A stretch of DNA of 64,000 nucleotides from NCBI RefSeq assembly GCF_001447355.1, contig NZ_JXBW01000002.1:1-64000 (forward strand), given 5' to 3'. This stretch comes from Alicyclobacillus tolerans. GTDB taxonomy: Bacteria; Bacillota; Bacilli; Alicyclobacillales; Alicyclobacillaceae. The notes beneath the pieces were generated by a model. It was not told the DNA's origin, searched no databases, and was given only the letters and a program-made list of their open reading frames with translations. Within the stretch, counting starts at the first letter, position 1. Each line of letters opens with the position of its first letter. Positions 8,713-17,397 of the stretch are shown here, one piece after another. A program made the position numbers and the translations under genes.

Positions 8713-8741
8713 CCTCCGTGACCACAATAAGGCCACGGAGG
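8713..8741 (+). promoter_or_regulatory. Inverted repeat that can hide the SD of the next gene
   Basis: CCTCCGTG (8713-8720) is perfectly complementary to CACGGAGG (8734-8741), and the second arm contains the SD (GGAGG) for the start at 8749. The hairpin could gate translation, or the repeat could be a protein operator in the divergent promoter region. Confidence 0.4.
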
Positions 8742-8748
8742 AATGGAT

Positions 8749-9063
8749 ATGACACAACTAGCAACCATCGGCAATCCCCATCCCCACTACGCCGTCATAC
8801 TGACCGTCGTGCCTGGCGACGATCTCGATGGCTATCGCGAGATGTGTCAGCACCTCGTCGCAAAGGCTAAAACACAGCCCGGCTTTCTGGGTGTCGAAAT
8901 GGCCGAATCTGAGATCAGTGTCGTCGTGTCTTACTGGGAGACAATGGACGCCATCCAAGCTTGGAGCCAAGATGCGTTTCACCGGATTGCCAAAGAACAA
9001 GCGAAACAACGTTGGTATAAGTCCTTTCACACGCGCGTCTGCAAAGTCGAATTGGAGTATTGA
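8749..9063 (+). CDS. Antibiotic biosynthesis monooxygenase (ABM)-domain protein
   Basis: 104 residues. The ATG at 8749 is preferred to the ATG at 8743 because the SD GGAGG ends only 1 nt before 8743 but 7 nt before 8749. The dimeric alpha/beta-barrel pattern is visible: a first strand HYAVILTVVPG, the helix containing QPGFLGVEMA, VVVSYWETMDAIQAWSQDAFH and the closing VCKVELEY strand. The family includes cofactor-free quinone-forming monooxygenases and haem-degrading relatives, and many members of unknown function. The WE..DAIQAW..D..H signature resembles stress-related members. The reaction is not predictable. Confidence 0.78.
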   Translation: MTQLATIGNPHPHYAVILTVVPGDDLDGYREMCQHLVAKAKTQPGFLGVEMAESEISVVVSYWETMDAIQAWSQDAFHRIAKEQAKQRWYKSFHTRVCKVELEY

Positions 9064-9153
9064 GCAAGTCCCGCCAACGCACGACACGTTCATCAAAACG
9101 CGGATCGACGGCCAAACAGAAGGCACTCCATGTTCGGGCCGAGACGCCAACCT

Positions 9154-9915
9154 CTAACGTTTAAACGACAAAGCCCCGTCGTCAACGAAGTAGGCATGCC
9201 CATTGAGGAAAGACGCTTCGTCGCTCGCGAGAAACGCCACGACCTGCGCAACCTGCTCCGGCGTGCCCAGCTTGCGGCGCATGTGCGCCTTTTGAATCGT
9301 GTTCCACACGCGCTCATCCGCCCGCCAAGCATCGACCAACCCTGTGTCGATCATCCCCGGTGCAATGGCCACCACCCGGATATTGTAGCGTGCGAGTTCC
9401 AAGGCGGCCGCCTTCGTCATGCCGACGACCGCCGCCTTGCTCGCGTGATACGGAAACTGGTTTCTATCCGCAATATAGGCATAAATCGAGGCTGTGTTGA
9501 TGATGACGCCGCCGCGCTCGCGCATCCGTGCCGCCGCCGCGCGAATGCCGTAGTAGACGCCGTGCTGATTAATGGCAATCGTCCGATGATAGGTCTCCAT
9601 CGGCATGTCGATCACGTTTTGCAATCCGTCACCAAACACACCAGCATTGTTAAACATGATATCGAGTTGGCCATAGGTATCCATGGCAAACTGTACGAGC
9701 GCTTCGACGCTCTCGTAAGCGATCACGTCCACACGGCAAAACGACGCTTCACCGCCCTTTGCACGAATTTCGGCCGTCACCTTGGCCCCGGCCGCCTCGT
9801 CAATGTCGGCGACGACGACCTTGGCCCCTTGCTCGGCCAACAATCGCGCACTCGCGCCGCCAATACCTCCTGCTCCGCCTGTCACGATGGCGACGCGCCC
9901 GTCGAATCGATTCAC
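9154..9915 (-). CDS. Short-chain dehydrogenase/reductase (classical SDR)
   Basis: 253 residues. Rossmann motif TGGAGGIG at 12-19, NNAG at 89-92 and the catalytic set Ser143, Tyr156, Lys160 (YHASK) are all present, so it should be an active NAD(P)-dependent alcohol dehydrogenase/ketoreductase of the FabG/3-hydroxyacyl-CoA type. Its GTG start overlaps the stop of the upstream thioesterase (GTGA), so translation is probably coupled. It lies in a three-gene leftward unit with a thioesterase and a FabL-like reductase, which points to acyl-CoA or acyl-ACP substrates. It could serve as a ring-hydroxyl dehydrogenase in a shikimate-to-cyclohexanecarbonyl-CoA route, but that is inference. Confidence 0.87.
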   Translation of the reverse strand: MNRFDGRVAIVTGGAGGIGGASARLLAEQGAKVVVADIDEAAGAKVTAEIRAKGGEASFCRVDVIAYESVEALVQFAMDTYGQLDIMFNNAGVFGDGLQNVIDMPMETYHRTIAINQHGVYYGIRAAAARMRERGGVIINTASIYAYIADRNQFPYHASKAAVVGMTKAAALELARYNIRVVAIAPGMIDTGLVDAWRADERVWNTIQKAHMRRKLGTPEQVAQVVAFLASDEASFLNGHAYFVDDGALSFKR

Positions 9916-10319
9916 ACCGCATCCCCCTGTTCGTAACTCATCAAAGCCGTCCGCCAGTGCTCAGGTACCGGACATGGAGTTCCGGCCTCATCGACGTGGA
10001 CATAGATGGATTGCGCTTCGAAAATCAGTTCGTCCTGCCTCGTGATCGCAAAGTCGAGGACGATGCTTGTATTGCCGATGTGATGGGTCCGCACCCAAAT
10101 CGATAAATCGTCCTCAAACCGCGCCGACTTATGATACTGCAAGGTCGACTTGGCGAGCACGGTTGTGGGAATCTCGCCGTATAGCTTGAGTTCATGGCGG
10201 AAGAATTGTTGAAACGCGAGATCGAGATACATCAAATAATTTGCGTTATACACGATTAACTGGCCATCCACCTCAGGCCAGCGCACGCGGATGTCGTAGT
10301 GAAATCGAAAACCCTCCAA
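9912..10319 (-). CDS. Hotdog-fold acyl-CoA thioesterase (YbgC/4-HBT type)
   Basis: 135 residues from a TTG start with AGGAGAGG spaced 6 nt upstream. The N-terminal VRWPEVDGQLIVYNANYLMYLDLAFQQFF region is the 4-hydroxybenzoyl-CoA thioesterase active-site helix, with Asp in the usual catalytic position followed by the Y-N-A-N-Y-L stretch. The second half matches the beta-sheet of the hotdog fold. The family hydrolyses short or aromatic acyl-CoA esters. It overlaps the SDR gene by 4 nt and follows the FabL-like gene, so it probably edits or releases acyl thioesters in the same pathway. Confidence 0.85.
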   Translation of the reverse strand: MEGFRFHYDIRVRWPEVDGQLIVYNANYLMYLDLAFQQFFRHELKLYGEIPTTVLAKSTLQYHKSARFEDDLSIWVRTHHIGNTSIVLDFAITRQDELIFEAQSIYVHVDEAGTPCPVPEHWRTALMSYEQGDAV

Positions 10320-10356
10320 TTCAACCTCTCCTTCACCGGGACTCGCAAATGGCCGA

Positions 10357-11130
10357 TCACGGTATCGGCAAGGTAATACCGCCGTCGATGCGAATGGTCT
10401 GGCCGCGGATCATCTCAGCTTCCGGCGAACAAAGGAACAAGGCCAGGTTTGCGATGTCGTCCGGCGTCACCATGCGATGATACGGCATCTTCTCTTCCAC
10501 CGCCGCCAACGTCTTGTCCATCTCCGGAAAATGACCAAGCGCATCGGTCAGCACCGCACCCGCCGAGATGGCATTGACATTGATCCGGCGCGGCGCCAGT
10601 TCGATCGCAAAATAACGGACAATCGATTCGAGCGCCGCCTTGCTCGATCCCACGGACACATAATACGGAAAGACGCGATCCGCCCCAAACGAAGACAGGG
10701 CCAACATGGCACCGCCTGTCTCCGGCATCAGATTCGCGGCCTGCTGGGCCCCAATGAGAAACGCCCGCGTGTTGACCTGTATCGTCCAATCCCAGCCCTT
10801 GGTGTCGACCTCCATCGCAGAGCGATTGCGACCCGACGCCGCGTTATGGACGAAGACGTCGATCCGCCCAAAAGCCTCGCGAATTTGTTCAAACATGGCG
10901 ACGACCTTTTCCTCCTGCGCCATGTTGGCGCGAACCAACAAGGCCTTGCGCCCCAATGCCTCAATCTCCGCCGCAACCTCGCGCGCTTGATCCCCGTTTC
11001 GGAAATAGTTGATGACGACGTCCGCGCCCTCCTCGGCAAAGCGCACAGCAAGCCTGCGGCCAATGCCGCGCGAACTTCCCGTGACGCAGACGACTCGATT
11101 CTGATAGCGATTGCCTGACGGTTGTCCCAT
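10357..11130 (-). CDS. fabL: FabL-type enoyl-ACP (or enoyl-CoA) reductase
   Basis: 257 residues; TGSSRGIG (17-24), VHNAASG (95-100), WDWT (113-116) and a Tyr157-x6-Lys164 pair. The Tyr-x6-Lys spacing marks SDR enoyl reductases, and the NAASG/WDWT/DALGHFPE/MIRGQTI pattern closely follows Bacillus subtilis FabL. It should reduce trans-2-enoyl thioesters with NADPH. An alternative given the surroundings is a role like ChcA, the 1-cyclohexenylcarbonyl-CoA reductase of omega-cyclohexyl fatty acid producers, also an SDR. It is divergent from a beta-ketoacyl synthase, supporting fatty acid elongation or priming. Confidence 0.85.
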   Translation of the reverse strand: MGQPSGNRYQNRVVCVTGSSRGIGRRLAVRFAEEGADVVINYFRNGDQAREVAAEIEALGRKALLVRANMAQEEKVVAMFEQIREAFGRIDVFVHNAASGRNRSAMEVDTKGWDWTIQVNTRAFLIGAQQAANLMPETGGAMLALSSFGADRVFPYYVSVGSSKAALESIVRYFAIELAPRRINVNAISAGAVLTDALGHFPEMDKTLAAVEEKMPYHRMVTPDDIANLALFLCSPEAEMIRGQTIRIDGGITLPIP

Positions 11131-11237
11131 TCTCGTGCCTCCTGTAGCCGCGCTAGGGCCTAACTTCGTTCATCATAGCAAACTCGAGCGGCCTTTAGCA
11201 CCTGATTGTCATCGCAGCAAGTCCAACGACGTGGTAT

Positions 11238-11266
11238 CATAGAATCAGTTCTATGACCAAGTCATA
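11238..11266. promoter_or_regulatory. Two overlapping palindromes, operator-like
   Basis: CATAGAA-TCAG-TTCTATG (11238-11255) overlaps TATGAC-CAA-GTCATA (11252-11266); both are perfect. The second contains TATGACCAAGT, which resembles TATAACCAGGT at 1269-1279 (consensus TATRACCARGT). They lie between the divergent FabL-like and beta-ketoacyl synthase genes and probably bind a dimeric repressor shared with the first gene block. Confidence 0.5.
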
Positions 11267-11321
11267 AATTCACCGGGATGCGAGGCACGCACGTCGCCCT
11301 CGCAGCGAGAGGAGAACATAC

Positions 11322-12581
11322 ATGGCGGAAAAGACGCGCATCGTCGTCACCGGAATGGGTGCCGTTACGCCATTCGGGGTCGGGGTAACCACGTTCTGGG
11401 ATGGCATTGTAGGGGGCAAATCGGCTGTGCGGCAGACCGAAGACGAGTATCTTCGCAGCTGGGCCCCGGTCGTCGCCGCGGCGCACGATTTTGATCCAAC
11501 GCTGTACCTTGACAAGAAGCAAATTCAAAATAGTGATCGATTCACGCAGATGGGGCTTGTCGCCGCCATGGAGGCCATTCGCGACGCAGGACTTGGCGAG
11601 AGCGGCGAATTCGCAGCGTATGCCATGGACCGCATTGGAATTTCTGTTGGCTGTGCATTCGGTGGCGTCCAAACGCTGGAGGACGGCTCGGCGCGTTTGT
11701 CATCCGGGAGATCGTCGCGCGTCGGCCCGCGCCTGGTGCCAAAATCGATACCGAATGCGGCGGCAGCCGGCATCGCCATGCGCTATGGCATCCGCGGCCC
11801 GGTGATGACCTATTCGACCGCCTGTGCATCGTCCGCCAACGCGATTGGCGAGGCAAGCTATTGGCTGCGCTTGGGCGAGGTCGACATGGTGCTTGCAGGG
11901 GGTGCGGAGTGCTTATTCAGTCCGGCCATTCTGGCAGGACTGCGGGCAGCTGGTGCGCTCGCGACGGAGGGGCCCGCGTCGTTCTCCGCCTGGTCGCGGC
12001 CATTCGATAAAGCACGTACGGGCATGGTCATGGGCGAGGGTGCGGCGATGCTCGTGCTCGAGACGTTCGAGAGCGCACAGGCCCGGGGTGCCCATATCTA
12101 TGCGGAGCTGACTGGGTATGGTTCGTCCAACGACGCCTACCATGAAACCTCGCCCGATCCGACCGGACGCGGCGCAAAGTTAGCCATTGAGCGCGCGCTC
12201 AAAAGCGCGGGGCTCAACCCTACGGACATCGACTATATCAACGCCCACGCCACAGCGACGCCTGCGGGCGATCTCGCCGAATCGACCGCATTGCGTGAGA
12301 CGTTCGGCGATCACATCGACGTCATCCCTGTGAGTTCTATCAAAGGGGCGGTCGGACACATGTTGGGAACTGCTGGCGCCATCGAAAGCATCGCCTGCAT
12401 TAAAGCGCTGGAGACCGGCATGCTCCCGCCGACTCTAAACTGTGACGACAAGGAGGAGTTTGCTCCTCGCGACGTGGTGGCTAACGAGAGCCGTGCGGCC
12501 GACATTGCGACGGCACTGAGCTCGTCTTTCGGCTTTGGCGGCCAAAACGGTGTGCTCATTTGGCAGAAAACATCGTTCTAA
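11322..12581 (+). CDS. Beta-ketoacyl-[ACP] synthase II-type (FabF-like)
   Basis: 419 residues; ATG 11322 follows AGAGGAG. The Cys-His-His triad of KAS I/II enzymes is complete: Cys168 in STACASS, His309 in INAHATAT, His346 in GHMLG, with Lys341 before it. It should condense malonyl-ACP with an acyl-ACP. Placement beside a FabL-like reductase, a ketoreductase-like SDR and a thioesterase, away from a recognisable core fab operon, suggests a dedicated extra synthase. In this organism group an omega-alicyclic acyl chain is an attractive substrate, but nothing in the sequence proves chain preference. Confidence 0.88.
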   Translation: MAEKTRIVVTGMGAVTPFGVGVTTFWDGIVGGKSAVRQTEDEYLRSWAPVVAAAHDFDPTLYLDKKQIQNSDRFTQMGLVAAMEAIRDAGLGESGEFAAYAMDRIGISVGCAFGGVQTLEDGSARLSSGRSSRVGPRLVPKSIPNAAAAGIAMRYGIRGPVMTYSTACASSANAIGEASYWLRLGEVDMVLAGGAECLFSPAILAGLRAAGALATEGPASFSAWSRPFDKARTGMVMGEGAAMLVLETFESAQARGAHIYAELTGYGSSNDAYHETSPDPTGRGAKLAIERALKSAGLNPTDIDYINAHATATPAGDLAESTALRETFGDHIDVIPVSSIKGAVGHMLGTAGAIESIACIKALETGMLPPTLNCDDKEEFAPRDVVANESRAADIATALSSSFGFGGQNGVLIWQKTSF

Positions 12582-12677
12582 GCACACTGTCACAAATGAT
12601 ACAAAATCCTCTATGGACGTTTTTGTATGTTCATGTTAAAATTCGGGATGAGAGATAGAAGGTACAGTGTGGAAAGC

Positions 12678-12705
12678 AAAGAGCGGGGCGCATGCCCCGC
12701 TCTTT
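12678..12705. terminator. Strong bidirectional terminator
   Basis: AAAGAGCGGGGC / GCCCCGCTCTTT: a perfect 12-bp stem with loop GCAT (12690-12693), flanked by A- and T-rich ends, between the convergent beta-ketoacyl synthase and aldo/keto reductase genes. Confidence 0.85.
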
Positions 12706-12730
12706 CGCGTATAGCAACCTGTTACTGGAA

Positions 12731-13621
12731 TCAGGTTTGTCCGAGCCAGTCCGCCTCGGCCGTGCGCCGCCATGCTTCGCGAATTGCTTCGTACTCATCG
12801 GTCGGCAATGGACCTGCATCGACATACGCGGCGTTCTGTTGCCAACGGCCGGGATTTTGCGTGCCGACAATGGCCGTACTCACGCCAGGCGTCGATAGGG
12901 TAAAGCGAAGTGCAACGCCGACCGCCTCTGCAACGGGCAACTGAGTAAACGGATAAGCCAACTTCCGCAGCCTCCGCCAGTACTCGACGTAGTAGTCGAC
13001 ATCAGGCGTCGTCGCATATTGCCACGCGACATTCGCGATCGGCCGTTTGGCGATGACGCCCATACCATGGGCCATGGCCAGCGGCAGAACCTCGTCGAGC
13101 ACGCTTTGGTCCGCGACGTTGATTGACGTCTGCAGGCTGTCGAAGACACCCAACTCCACCGCGAAGCGGGCCGCCTCGCGATCCCCGCTGTAACCTAGGA
13201 AGCGAATCTTCCCTGCCTGCTTTGCCTTTTGCAATTCCTCGATCACGCTGCCTTCTTGAAGCACGGCGACGCCACAGCTATGCAGTTGCATCAGATCCAC
13301 ATAGTCTGTCTGCAAACGCTTCAGGCTGCGATCGATGCTGTCGCGAATGGTGCGCGGATCCCAATCAGGCGTAGACAAGCCAGATGCATGCCCGCACTTG
13401 CTGAATACATAATATTCGGATCGACGATGTGACACCGCCTTGCCAATTAATTCTTCGCTATCTCCATAGCACGCAGCTGTGTCGATGACGTTCAGACCCG
13501 CGTCAAGCGCGCTGCCAAGCAACCGCTCGACCGTCCCCCCGTCGGCCCCACGGATTTCCGAACCACCAAAGCCGAGGGCGCTAACTTTCATTCCTGTCTT
13601 ACCAAACTCGCGATACTCCAT
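12731..13621 (-). CDS. Aldo/keto reductase
   Basis: 296 residues. It begins with MEYREFGKTGMKVSALGFG and contains VIDTAACYG (catalytic Asp and Tyr), FSKCGH (catalytic Lys), LMQLHS (catalytic His) and IVGTQNPG near the cofactor site: the complete AKR (beta/alpha)8 barrel. It should reduce carbonyls with NADPH; it belongs to the general L-galactose-dehydrogenase/YhdN-like group and the substrate is unknown. It stands alone between a terminator and the HAD gene. Confidence 0.87.
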   Translation of the reverse strand: MEYREFGKTGMKVSALGFGGSEIRGADGGTVERLLGSALDAGLNVIDTAACYGDSEELIGKAVSHRRSEYYVFSKCGHASGLSTPDWDPRTIRDSIDRSLKRLQTDYVDLMQLHSCGVAVLQEGSVIEELQKAKQAGKIRFLGYSGDREAARFAVELGVFDSLQTSINVADQSVLDEVLPLAMAHGMGVIAKRPIANVAWQYATTPDVDYYVEYWRRLRKLAYPFTQLPVAEAVGVALRFTLSTPGVSTAIVGTQNPGRWQQNAAYVDAGPLPTDEYEAIREAWRRTAEADWLGQT

Positions 13622-13663
13622 ACCAGATACCTCCTAAGACAAGTGATGAGAAAGTGTATCGCT

Positions 13664-14452
13664 TTATTCTGCTGCTGCGCTTCGCAAAGAGCGGCGCAAT
13701 ACGTCAGCCAGTTCGCCGGGATGTCGAAGCTGTACCGTGACATCGGCGCGGGGTTGACCTATGTAGCGATCAATATAAATGGTGTTCATACCAAGCCTGA
13801 TGGCTGGGCGCATCTCGTTGCGATAGTGATCGCCAACGCTGACCGCCTGCTCTGGAGGAATGTCATAATGCGCGAGCCAGCGTGTGAAGTGCTCTGCCGT
13901 GCGATAGGGCTTGCGCGCCTGAAACACATAGTCCTCCAACACGTCTTCCAGCTCTAATTTGCGCAGGATGGCGCGGCTGTCCGGTTCCGGACTATTGGTT
14001 GCGAGCACGACGTGACGTCCCTCGCTGCGCAGCGCCAACATCGCGTCGCGCAACCCGGCAAGCGGTGTCATCGGAAACGGCCCTGCCATAAAGTCACGCG
14101 TCCGCAAAAACGCCTTATCGCGATCCGTCACGGAGACACCATGCCGCGCGGCAACAGCCTGCAATACGCCCCAGGGGTCGTCGACGTGCAGATGTTGCTC
14201 GCTTGGTTCGTCCTCCACTGCGACGGGTTCTCCCGTTAGCCGCGTAAACGCCTGACCATAAAACCGTCCGCCCTGCTCGGCAAGACTCTCCTGCGCCTCG
14301 CGAAGAAAGGCCTCCCGCGCTTCGTCGCCAACAAATCTCGCCAACTGCTGCAGATAATGCTCAAAATGATCCGTTTCGGCGTACACTGTGCCATCGAGAT
14401 CGAAGATAAACAAGTTGCAGTTTGCTAACCGGGTGTATACGTCTTGATTCAT
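13664..14452 (-). CDS. HAD-superfamily hydrolase (phosphatase)
   Basis: 262 residues from ATG 14452, chosen for the AAAGGAGAT SD; an upstream in-frame start at 14491 would run into the chemoreceptor stop. Motif I FDLDGTVY, motif II LATNS, motif III lysine in RKPYRTAEHF and motif IV VGDHYRNEM are present, so the phosphotransfer site is intact with a small cap. Family members act on phosphoglycolate, sugar phosphates or nucleotides. It lies 35 nt after the chemoreceptor gene and may be co-transcribed. Confidence 0.83.
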   Translation of the reverse strand: MNQDVYTRLANCNLFIFDLDGTVYAETDHFEHYLQQLARFVGDEAREAFLREAQESLAEQGGRFYGQAFTRLTGEPVAVEDEPSEQHLHVDDPWGVLQAVAARHGVSVTDRDKAFLRTRDFMAGPFPMTPLAGLRDAMLALRSEGRHVVLATNSPEPDSRAILRKLELEDVLEDYVFQARKPYRTAEHFTRWLAHYDIPPEQAVSVGDHYRNEMRPAIRLGMNTIYIDRYIGQPRADVTVQLRHPGELADVLRRSLRSAAAE

Positions 14453-14487
14453 CGCTGCGGAATCTCCTTTGCCTCTCTGAGTGTCCC

Positions 14488-15825
14488 TCACATCTCTGTA
14501 TCGACCGCCGTATAGCGAAATGCGCCGACAAGTGACTGCAAACGCTCTGCCATTTGCGTCAACGCCGAGCTCGAAGCTGTGATTTCTTCCATCGAAGCAA
14601 GCTGTTCTTCGGTCGAGGCGGCCACGGTCTGCATGCTGGCGTTGGTCATGCTGGAGACGCGTGTCAACTCAGCAATGCCGTCCTGCAGCTGCTGTGTCCC
14701 GTTCGCGATGCGGTCCATAAACCCTGAAACTTCACCGATGTGATCCGTCACAGCGTGTACAGACGCCTCAATTTCCGCGAACGACACTTCAGTGCTGCGC
14801 ACCATATCCATACCCGCAGCCACTTCTTGAGTGGAAGCCGTCATCGACTCGACCGCCGCGTTCGTCTCCGCCTGAATGGATTCGATCAACTCCGCGATCT
14901 GTGTCGCCTGATCCGCCGACTGCTCAGCCAATTTGCGCACCTCATCGGCGACGACCGCAAAGCCGCGGCCACTCTCACCCGCCCTTGCCGCTTCGATCGC
15001 GGCGTTAAGCGACAACAAATGAGTCTGGCGGGCGATGCGCGTCATCACGTCGACAATGGCGCCAATCTCTGCCGAACGTTCGCCGAGGCCTTGCACGACG
15101 CCGGCCAAAGCGGCAACCGATTGCTGAATCGAAGCCATCTGCTCCATGGCCGCGCGCACCGTGGAACCACCCGCAGTCGCAGAATCGGTTGCCGCCGCGA
15201 CCGACTGCGAGACTGCCCGAAATCGCTCGGCTATATCCGTAATGCCCTGTGCAATGGCGGTGAAGACATCGGTACTGCGCTCGATGCGTTCCTCTTGTCG
15301 CCCGACACCGACAGAAACTTCCTGTACCGTGACGGCGATCTGTTCGGAGGCCTGACCCGTCTGCTCGGCGCTGGCCGCAAGCTCCTCAGCCGCTGCGGCA
15401 AGTTGCTCGGCGGCAGCGCCGACCCCGCTCACCAAGCGATTCAACTGTTCTGCCATCGCATTTAATTCGTGGGCGAGTTGGCCGATTTCGTCACGGGATC
15501 GATAGCCGGAGCGAGCCGTTAGATTGCCTGCCGCAATGTCGCGCAAGACGGCGATCACGCCGTGCAATGGGCGAATCGCGAGCATTTGTACCAGCCACGT
15601 GATAATCAGGGCCGATACGATAATACTGATGGCGGTGTTGATATAGACCCCATAATGCGTATTCGGAAGGGCGCGCCGCACCAATCGGTTGAGCTCATTG
15701 GCGATAGGTGCGCTGACAATGAGGCTCAGCACGACGATGAGGATGATTTTCGTCCGTAGACTGAAGGATGTCACCTTATTCACTGCGTTTTTCCGATCCG
15801 CTGTTGCGACTGAATCATTGTCCAT
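14488..15825 (-). CDS. Methyl-accepting chemotaxis protein without a large sensor domain
   Basis: 445 residues from ATG 15825 (GGAG 8 nt upstream; a GTG at 15834 overlaps the SD). Two membrane helices at roughly 25-45 and 60-85 are separated by only ~20 residues, so no extracellular ligand domain exists. A HAMP domain (~85-140) and a long coiled-coil signalling domain follow; the hairpin tip [21 protein letters not shown] is the conserved CheA/CheW contact. Such receptors may sense membrane state, pH or proton motive force, or couple to a partner. No che gene is nearby. Confidence 0.9.
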   Translation of the reverse strand: MDNDSVATADRKNAVNKVTSFSLRTKIILIVVLSLIVSAPIANELNRLVRRALPNTHYGVYINTAISIIVSALIITWLVQMLAIRPLHGVIAVLRDIAAGNLTARSGYRSRDEIGQLAHELNAMAEQLNRLVSGVGAAAEQLAAAAEELAASAEQTGQASEQIAVTVQEVSVGVGRQEERIERSTDVFTAIAQGITDIAERFRAVSQSVAAATDSATAGGSTVRAAMEQMASIQQSVAALAGVVQGLGERSAEIGAIVDVMTRIARQTHLLSLNAAIEAARAGESGRGFAVVADEVRKLAEQSADQATQIAELIESIQAETNAAVESMTASTQEVAAGMDMVRSTEVSFAEIEASVHAVTDHIGEVSGFMDRIANGTQQLQDGIAELTRVSSMTNASMQTVAASTEEQLASMEEITASSSALTQMAERLQSLVGAFRYTAVDTEM

Positions 15826-16022
15826 TCGACACACTCCTCACGAAATCACTTACGCATCCTCATCTTACTACAAATACCGTCCTTTCTCTGCAGCGCGATC
15901 GGACAAGTTTTACTGCCGAAAAAGACATGTGGCGTTGCCGTCCTACCCTCGTGACATTCATAATAGAAACGGCTTGACTGCGCCCTGTGATAGATACTTG
16001 GGCGATTGTGGAGGTGTCTAGA

Positions 16023-16445
16023 TTGGGGTTCGACTACTGTTTTGTTTGCGGTGAGAACAATCCGCACGGCCTGCACATCCATTTCGAGAAGGACGGCGAC
16101 GGGGTCGTCGGCTACTTTCAAACGGAACCGCATCATATGGGTTGGCCCAACGTACAGCACGGTGGCATCACGAGCTCGCTGCTCGACGAGGCGTCTGCGT
16201 ACGTACCACTTAATTTGGGCCTGGTGACGGTGACGGCAGAGCTCAATATTGCGTTTAAGAAGCCGATTCGCGTGGGTGAACGCGTCCGCATTGAGGCGCA
16301 TCCGACGAAAATATCGTCGCGGTTGCTATTGGTCGACGCGAAGATCACAGGGGAAGACGGCGAGGAAAAGGCGTCGTCGAAGGCGAAGATGATCGTTTTG
16401 ACGAAAGCACAGAAAGAAGAATTGGGGATTGGAGAGTTGTCATAA
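16023..16445 (+). CDS. PaaI-type hotdog thioesterase
   Basis: 140 residues starting at TTG 16023, placed by GGAGGTG 6 nt upstream; an ATG further up lacks an SD and would add unconserved residues. CFVCGENNPHGLHIHF is the signature start of a widespread PaaI-like thioesterase group, followed by PNVQHGGITSSLLDEA, the active-site helix (His-Gly-Gly then Asp/Glu). It probably hydrolyses acyl-CoA or aryl-CoA esters. purU begins within its stop codon (TAATG), so the two are co-translated although no functional link is known. Confidence 0.84.
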   Translation: MGFDYCFVCGENNPHGLHIHFEKDGDGVVGYFQTEPHHMGWPNVQHGGITSSLLDEASAYVPLNLGLVTVTAELNIAFKKPIRVGERVRIEAHPTKISSRLLLVDAKITGEDGEEKASSKAKMIVLTKAQKEELGIGELS

Positions 16446-17308
16446 TGGCAGCAAGAGACAATCGGGGTAGGCTGCTCATCTCGTGTCCAGACCGATTGGG
16501 CATCGTCGCAGCCATCGGTCAATTTCTCTCCGCGCACGGTGCGAATATTGCGGAATCCGCCCAATATTCGACCGAGCCGCAGGGCGGAGACTTTTTCATG
16601 CGGATCGAGTTCGAACTGGACGACCTTGCCCAAAAGGAAAACACACTGTGCGAGGACTTCGGGCAACTGGCGAAAGAATACGGAATGCGTTGGCGCTATG
16701 CTCCAGCGCGTGCGAAAAAGCGCATGGCCATTTTTGTTTCTCGTGAACTTCACTGTTTGCAGGAACTGCTTTGGGATTGGCAGGACGGTTTACTCGACGC
16801 CGATGTGAAAATGGTTGTCAGCAATCACCCAGATGCCCGGCCACTCGTCGAAAGCCTTGGCATTCCGTTTCATCACGTCCCGGTGACGGCAGACACAAAA
16901 GCACAGGCGGAACAACGGCAACTCGAATTGCTCGCCGAGGGCATTGACGTCATTGTGCTCGCGCGTTACATGCAAATCTTGAGTCCGTCGTTTCTCGAAC
17001 GGTTTCCGCAGCGGATCATCAACATTCACCACTCGTTTTTACCGGCATTTATCGGTCGCAATCCCTACCAGCGCGCGTACGATCGCGGTGTCAAGCTGAT
17101 CGGCGCAACGGCACACTACGTGACTGAAGAGCTGGATGAGGGGCCCATCATCGAACAGGATGTCACGCGGGTCGATCACCGTTTTGATGCATCCGACTTG
17201 CGAATCGCAGGACGCCAAGTCGAGCGGGCCGTGCTCAGCCGCGCAGTCAAATGGCACCTCGAAGACAAGGTGATTGTGCACGGCAACAAAACCATCGTAT
17301 TTGCCTGA
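16445..17308 (+). CDS. purU: Formyltetrahydrofolate deformylase
   Basis: 287 residues. An N-terminal ACT domain (about 8-85: LLISCPDRLGIVAAIGQFLSAHGANI) is followed by a formyltransferase/hydrolase domain with SNHPDARPL, VLARYMQILS, NIHHSFLPAF and GATAHYVTEELDEGPII. It converts 10-formyl-THF to THF and formate, balancing one-carbon pools and feeding PurT-type purine synthesis. The N-H-D active-site pattern is present. The start overlaps the thioesterase stop as TAATG. Confidence 0.94.
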   Translation: MAARDNRGRLLISCPDRLGIVAAIGQFLSAHGANIAESAQYSTEPQGGDFFMRIEFELDDLAQKENTLCEDFGQLAKEYGMRWRYAPARAKKRMAIFVSRELHCLQELLWDWQDGLLDADVKMVVSNHPDARPLVESLGIPFHHVPVTADTKAQAEQRQLELLAEGIDVIVLARYMQILSPSFLERFPQRIINIHHSFLPAFIGRNPYQRAYDRGVKLIGATAHYVTEELDEGPIIEQDVTRVDHRFDASDLRIAGRQVERAVLSRAVKWHLEDKVIVHGNKTIVFA

Positions 17309-17397
17309 CGAGCTCTTGCGCCCAATTCCCCGGGCACGTGTACGCTTCGGCCATTTGCCGCGAGGCATACGCTGAAGCGAAAGGAGGGGAATGCAGC

